Assembly (NCBI GenBank): GCA_964538565.1
Contig: CAZIGW010000065.1
Coordinates: forward strand, 1-8,947
Direction: 5' to 3'
Length of the DNA: 8,947 nt
DNA from: CAYVBN01 sp964538565
GTDB taxonomy: Bacteria > Pseudomonadota > Alphaproteobacteria > Rhizobiales > Xanthobacteraceae
Positions 5,780 to 8,947 of the stretch are shown piece after piece. Numbering within the stretch: the first letter of the stretch is position 1; the number at the start of each line of letters is the position of its first letter. Under the pieces are notes generated by a model, which worked only from the letters and a program-made list of their open reading frames with translations, ran no database searches and was not told the DNA's origin. The translations under genes were made by a program, and so were the position numbers.

Positions 5780-7195
5780 ATGCTTTCCCTGACGGTCAGC
5801 CGGAAAGGCGAGCAGCCGCTCGCCGACCAGATCGTGGCCGGCATCAAGCGGCAGATCGACGATCGCCACCTGCGGCCCGGCGCCAAGCTGCCGTCGATCC
5901 GGACGCTGGCCGAAACCCACAACGTCAGCCGCTTCACGGTGGTGGAGGCCTACGACCGCCTCGTCGCCATGGGGTATCTGCAGTCGCGGCGCGGCGCCGG
6001 CTTCTACGCCGCGGCCGGACCGGCGCCGGCCTCGCAGCCCGCCTCGTCCGACAACCACAAGCGCAACGAGCAGCTGGTCTGGCTCATCCGTCGCCTGCTC
6101 GAGGCGGACGAGAACGCCATTCTGGCGGGCGGGCCGTGGCTGCCGAATTCCTGGCTCGACGAGGCCGGCATCCGCCAGAGCCTCAACGTGCTCGCGCGCA
6201 AGAACGGCGCCTATCTGCTCGAATACGGGCATCCGTTCGGCTATCTGCCGCTGCGCGAGCACCTCGTGCTGATGCTGGCCGGGCTCGGCATCGGCGCGCA
6301 TCCGGGCCAGATCGTGCTCACGCAGGGCACCAGCCAGGCGCTCGAACTCGTCATCCGTTATCTGCTCAAGCCCGGCGACGCGGCGCTGGTGGACGATCCC
6401 GGCTACTACAACATGTTCGGCAACCTGCGCCTGCACGGCGTCGAGATGCTCGCGGTGCCGCGCAACCCCGACGGGCCGGACATCGCCGCACTCGACGCGC
6501 TGGCGGCCGCGCGCCGCCCGAAGGTCTATTTCACCCAGTCCGTGATGCAGAATCCGACCGGCTCCGACATGAGCCCGCACGTCGCGTTCAAGGTGCTGCA
6601 GGCGGCCGAGCGGCACAACTTCCTGGTCGTCGAGGACGACATCTTCAGCGACCTGCAGGCGAAGCCGTCGCCGCGGCTCGCGACGCTCGACCAGCTCAAC
6701 CGGGTGATCTACGCGCGCAGCTTCTCCAAGACGCTGTCCGGCAGCCTGCGCGTCGGTTTTCTCGCCTGCGCGCCGGAAATCGCCAACGAGCTCGCCGACA
6801 TCAAGATGCTCACCAGCATCACCACCTCGCAGTTCACCGAGCGGCTCGTCTATCTGATGCTGAGCGGCGGCCACTACCGCAAGTATCTCTCGCGCCTGAA
6901 CGAGCGGCTCGGTCAGGCGCGCCTCAACGTCGTGCGCGCCTTCGAGCGCATCGGCCTGCGATTGTTCGTCGAGCCTGCCGACGGCATGTTCGTCTGGGCG
7001 CGGTTTCCGCACGTCGAGGATTCGCTCGAACTCGCCGAACTCGCGCAGCGCGACGGCTTCATGATCGCGCCGGGCGCCGTCTTCCGTCCGCATCTCGAAC
7101 GGTCGCCCTTTATGCGGTTCAACTTGGCGGTCTGCGAAGATCCGCGCGTGCAGAACTGGCTCGAGCGGCTCGCCTCGAAGCGGCTGAAATTCTGA
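5780..7195 (+). CDS. MocR-type transcriptional regulator (GntR winged helix + aminotransferase-like domain)
   Basis: This 471-residue protein has the MocR architecture. Residues 1-78 form a GntR-type winged helix (PLADQIVAGIKRQIDD; LPSIRTLAETHNVSRFTVVEAY; wing MGYLQSRRGAGFYAA). A short Pro/Ala/Ser linker (80-92) leads to a fold-type I aminotransferase domain (about 95-471). PLP-site features include the GYLPLREHL region, TQGTSQALEL (181-190), QNPTG (257-261), VVEDDIFSD (283-291) with the Asp expected to contact the PLP ring nitrogen, YARSFSKTLSG (311-321) with Lys317 as the Schiff-base lysine, and MRFN with Arg446 as the likely carboxylate-binding residue. Phe289 sits where classical aminotransferases have Tyr. 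The domain should bind PLP and sense an amino compound, or the cofactor itself; the effector is unknown. ATG 5780 is preceded by GAAGGG nine bases upstream. The divergent tautomerase is its most likely target. A catalytic aminotransferase role is less likely given the full winged helix. Confidence 0.92.
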   Translation: MLSLTVSRKGEQPLADQIVAGIKRQIDDRHLRPGAKLPSIRTLAETHNVSRFTVVEAYDRLVAMGYLQSRRGAGFYAAAGPAPASQPASSDNHKRNEQLVWLIRRLLEADENAILAGGPWLPNSWLDEAGIRQSLNVLARKNGAYLLEYGHPFGYLPLREHLVLMLAGLGIGAHPGQIVLTQGTSQALELVIRYLLKPGDAALVDDPGYYNMFGNLRLHGVEMLAVPRNPDGPDIAALDALAAARRPKVYFTQSVMQNPTGSDMSPHVAFKVLQAAERHNFLVVEDDIFSDLQAKPSPRLATLDQLNRVIYARSFSKTLSGSLRVGFLACAPEIANELADIKMLTSITTSQFTERLVYLMLSGGHYRKYLSRLNERLGQARLNVVRAFERIGLRLFVEPADGMFVWARFPHVEDSLELAELAQRDGFMIAPGAVFRPHLERSPFMRFNLAVCEDPRVQNWLERLASKRLKF

Positions 7196-7220
7196 ATGCG
7201 CAGGCTGCGGTGCGGCGCCC

Positions 7221-7286
7221 GAAGCATTTTCCGGCGAGGCGGAACCGGTTCGCGGTCTTGCGCAAAGCCGGTTTCCGCATTTGCGG
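7221..7286. repeat. Intergenic palindromic element resembling rhizobial dispersed repeats
   Basis: The stretch starts GAAGCATTTTCCGGCGA and continues through GGAACCGGTTCGCG. It contains an inverted repeat GCGGAACCGG (7239-7248) / CCGGTTTCCGC (7268-7278) that pairs with one bulged base around a 19-base loop. A 12-bp perfect palindrome CCGCATTTGCGG (7275-7286) follows at once. From memory, the opening GAAGCATTTTC..GCGAAG.GG...CCGGTTCGCG pattern is common in intergenic repeats of Bradyrhizobium-like genomes; this copy would be a variant. It fills the 99-bp gap between the convergent MocR and DUF2842 genes, where it may also act as a bidirectional transcription end. No T tract is present. Confidence 0.55.
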
Positions 7287-7294
7287 ATCGCGCG

Positions 7295-7513
7295 CTACGG
7301 CTCCGTGCGGGACGGTCGCGACATCCAGCTCACCAGCGGCATGGCGAACAGCACCCAGCCAAGGCCGGCGACGACGTAATAAAGGAGCTGCAGAAGCGTG
7401 CCGGCGCGCGTGAGCACGACCTGGGCCAGGGCCATGGCAAGCAGCGCCCAGACGACGACGAGCGTCAGCAGCGCAATGGCGCCGATGAATTTGCGAACGC
7501 GGCCTGGCAGCAT
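7295..7513 (-). CDS. DUF2842 family small membrane protein
   Basis: The 72-residue protein starts MLPGRVRKFIGAIALL and has two strongly hydrophobic segments, near residues 9-32 and 41-63, separated by a short polar turn (TRAG), then a charged tail (SRPSRTEP). The RKFIG opening, the LAMALAQ block and the GLGWVLFAMPLVSWM block match my memory of DUF2842, an uncharacterised family of about 70 residues in Alphaproteobacteria. It is predicted to be an inner-membrane hairpin with no known function. The start is ATG 7513; an upstream ribosome site is weak. It is divergent from ctaA, across 113 bp, and points toward the MocR gene. Its location beside heme A synthase invites, but does not prove, a link to the respiratory chain. 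Confidence 0.82.
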   Translation of the reverse strand: MLPGRVRKFIGAIALLTLVVVWALLAMALAQVVLTRAGTLLQLLYYVVAGLGWVLFAMPLVSWMSRPSRTEP

Positions 7514-7564
7514 GGGCGGGTTCCGGTTCCGCGGCGTGCGGCAACGACACCGTGGCGCGGGCGA

Positions 7565-7593
7565 TTGCGGTGCGCCGGGCCCGTCTATATGTT
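7565..7593 (+). promoter_or_regulatory. Candidate ctaA promoter
   Basis: TTGCGG (7565-7570) is separated by 17 bases from TATGTT (7588-7593), part of the A/T-rich word CTATATGTTG in otherwise GC-rich DNA. This would start transcription near 7600 and leave a leader of about 27 bases before the ctaA ATG. The match to the sigma-70 consensus is partial; an overlapping TATATG (7586-7591) is an alternative -10 with a 15-base spacer. Confidence 0.35.
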
Positions 7594-7626
7594 GCGCCGC
7601 ACATTCCCGCAACCAGCCGCGCCCGC

Positions 7627-8697
7627 ATGAATTCCCCGCCCGCTCCCCGTCGCCGTGCCCTCCGCCTGTGGCTGTGGTCGGTGGCCGCACTCATCCTGCT
7701 GATGGTGGTGGTCGGCGGCGCCACGCGGCTCACGGAATCGGGGCTGTCGATCGTCGAGTGGCAGCCGGTGACCGGCACCTTGCCGCCGCTCTCGCAGGCC
7801 GAGTGGCAGGCCGAATTCACCAAGTACCAGGCCATTCCGCAATATCAGCTCCTCAACCGCGGCATGACGCTCGACGAGTTCAAGACCATCTTCTGGTGGG
7901 AATGGACGCATCGCCTGCTCGGCCGCCTGATCGGCGTCGCGTTCCTGCTGCCGTTCGTGTGGTTCCTCTGGCACGGCTCCGTCGAGCCGGAGTTTCGCGG
8001 CCGGCTCTGGGGGATCTTCGGGCTCGGCGCGCTGCAGGGCGCGGTCGGCTGGTGGATGGTCGCCTCGGGCCTCGCCGGCCGGGTCGAAGTCTCGCAATAT
8101 CGGCTGGCGACGCACCTGGTGCTCGCCTGCCTGATTTTCGTCGCCATCGTCTGGACGGCGGCCCGCATGGCCGACCACGCGCCCGTCGTGGCGCCGCGCC
8201 GGATCCGCTATGGCGCGATCGGCCTTCTCGCGCTCGTGCTCGTGCAGATCTATCTCGGGGCGCTCGTCGCCGGGCTGCGGGCGGGGCTCGTCTACAACAC
8301 TTGGCCCGCGATCGACGGCGGCTTCATTCCCGACACGGCGCGCCTGATGTTCAACAGCCCATGGTGGCGCAATCTCTTCGAGAACACGCTGACGGTCCAG
8401 TTCGACCACCGCATGGTCGCCTACGCGCTGTGGGGGCTCGCGCTGCTGCACGCGATCGACGTCGCGCGCGCGATGCGCGGACCGGCGCTCGCCGGCGCGC
8501 TCGTGCTTGCCGGTGCGCTCACCGTGCAGGCGACGCTCGGCATCCTCACGCTGGTGCACCGGGTGCCGCTGTCGCTCGCGCTGCTGCACCAGGCGACGGC
8601 GATCGTCACGCTCGCGGTCGCGACGCTGCACGCCGAGCGCGTGATGCCGCGCCGGGTGACCGCATCCGTGCCGGCGACGGCGCTGTCGTCTTCGTAG
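7627..8697 (+). CDS. ctaA: Heme A synthase (COX15/CtaA family, type 2)
   Basis: The 356-residue integral membrane protein converts heme O to heme A by oxidising the C8 methyl group to a formyl group, supplying aa3-type cytochrome c oxidase. About eight membrane helices can be seen, arranged as two pseudo-symmetric four-helix halves. The N-terminal signature GATRLTESGLSIVEWQPVTG (31-50) is typical of the proteobacterial/mitochondrial Cox15-like type. The four conserved heme-ligand His are present: EWTHRLLGR (His95), RLATHL (His163), FDHRMVAY (His261) and LLHQATA (His321). Length is normal. ATG 7627 is chosen because the following RRRALRLWLWSVAALI leads straight into helix 1; a GTG at 7552 would add 25 unlikely residues and overlap the probable promoter. 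No clear Shine-Dalgarno site precedes the ATG. The gene stands alone on its strand between DUF2842 (divergent) and a metY-like gene (convergent). Confidence 0.96.
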   Translation: MNSPPAPRRRALRLWLWSVAALILLMVVVGGATRLTESGLSIVEWQPVTGTLPPLSQAEWQAEFTKYQAIPQYQLLNRGMTLDEFKTIFWWEWTHRLLGRLIGVAFLLPFVWFLWHGSVEPEFRGRLWGIFGLGALQGAVGWWMVASGLAGRVEVSQYRLATHLVLACLIFVAIVWTAARMADHAPVVAPRRIRYGAIGLLALVLVQIYLGALVAGLRAGLVYNTWPAIDGGFIPDTARLMFNSPWWRNLFENTLTVQFDHRMVAYALWGLALLHAIDVARAMRGPALAGALVLAGALTVQATLGILTLVHRVPLSLALLHQATAIVTLAVATLHAERVMPRRVTASVPATALSSS

Positions 8698-8791
8698 TTC
8701 TGCCGAAGCGCTTCCCGGGCACTTGTACTTGCGAGCGGCGGGCTTCGCTCCGCTCAACCCCTACGATCAGCTTGCACCGGTTCGCGCGGCG

Positions 8792-8947
8792 CTACGCCGC
8801 CAGCGCCTGATCGAGATCCGCGATGAGGTCACCCTCGTCCTCGATGCCGATCGAGAGGCGCACGACGTCGGGACCCGCACCAGCGGCAATTTTCTGCTCG
8901 TCGTTCAACTGGCGGTGCGTCGTCGAAGCCGGATGAATGATGAGCGA
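8792..8947 (-). CDS. metY: O-acetylhomoserine sulfhydrylase-like enzyme, C-terminal 51 residues (partial)
   Basis: The right edge cuts a minus-strand gene, leaving its last 51 codons and a TAG at 8794-8792. The peptide begins SLIIHPASTTHRQL and continues AGAGPDVVRLSIGIEDEGDL, ending DLDQALAA. This is the conserved C-terminus of the Cys/Met-metabolism PLP enzymes, and the IHPASTTH form fits O-acetylhomoserine aminocarboxypropyltransferase (MetY), which makes homocysteine from O-acetylhomoserine and sulfide. O-succinylhomoserine sulfhydrylase (MetZ) or a related gamma-enzyme cannot be excluded from so short a piece. The catalytic Lys and the promoter lie outside the window. It is convergent with ctaA; the 94-bp gap (8698-8791) holds a short GC-rich inverted repeat, GAGCGG/CCGCTC, but no T tract. 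Confidence 0.85.
   Translation of the reverse strand, partial: SLIIHPASTTHRQLNDEQKIAAGAGPDVVRLSIGIEDEGDLIADLDQALAA

Noticed and set aside
5567..7093. 508-codon minus-strand frame antisense to the MocR regulator
   Set aside because: The + strand encodes a complete winged helix and PLP domain. The antisense frame has no recognisable domain and also crosses the operator spacer and the tautomerase start.
7585..8757. 390-codon minus-strand frame antisense to ctaA
   Set aside because: ctaA has all four His ligands and the right membrane pattern on the + strand; the antisense frame is charged low-complexity sequence.

Overview
The window is GC-rich throughout, with strong G/C preference at third codon positions. 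It reads as an alphaproteobacterial chromosome, most likely order Hyphomicrobiales (Rhizobiales), in the Bradyrhizobium/Rhodopseudomonas/Xanthobacteraceae neighbourhood. The grounds are a DUF2842 membrane protein (a family I know from Alphaproteobacteria), the ctaA - DUF2842 - metY arrangement at the right end, and an intergenic palindrome resembling repeats scattered through rhizobial genomes. No transposase, integrase, phage gene, CRISPR array or toxin-antitoxin pair is visible.

Layout. (1) 1-456: no recognisable gene, apart from a possible 3' end of an unknown + strand reading frame. (2) 457-534: a complete tRNA-Pro with anticodon GGG. (3) 618-3882: three minus-strand genes. In transcription order these are a polyprenyl-phosphate hexose-1-phosphate transferase (WcaJ/ExoY type), a small secreted aromatic-rich protein, and a secreted seven-bladed YVTN-type beta-propeller. 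(4) 3883-4227: a 345-bp divergent spacer with GC-rich repeats. (5) 4228-5265: a NodB-type polysaccharide deacetylase on the + strand. (6) 5367-7195: a 74-residue tautomerase and a MocR-type regulator (GntR winged helix plus aminotransferase-like domain), transcribed divergently over a 188-bp spacer that holds a striking tandem palindrome. (7) 7221-8947: an intergenic palindrome, DUF2842 protein (-), heme A synthase ctaA (+), and the C-terminal end of an O-acetylhomoserine sulfhydrylase-like gene (-), cut by the window edge.

How the genes may work together. The glycosyl-phosphate transferase starts a repeat unit on the lipid carrier at the inner membrane, and the divergent deacetylase could trim N- or O-acetyl groups from the same envelope polysaccharide. 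The MocR regulator probably controls its own promoter and the tautomerase promoter through the operator-like repeats between them, a layout typical of MocR regulators. CtaA makes heme A for aa3-type cytochrome oxidase, implying aerobic respiration. MetY-like enzyme makes homocysteine from O-acetylhomoserine and sulfide.

Overall this looks like ordinary core chromosome. I see no convincing new multi-gene system. The points most worth checking are the MocR/tautomerase operator, the atypical tautomerase active site, the small Trp/Tyr-rich secreted protein and the repeat-containing spacers. Many long open frames lie antisense to the real genes; they are by-products of high GC content and are left out.
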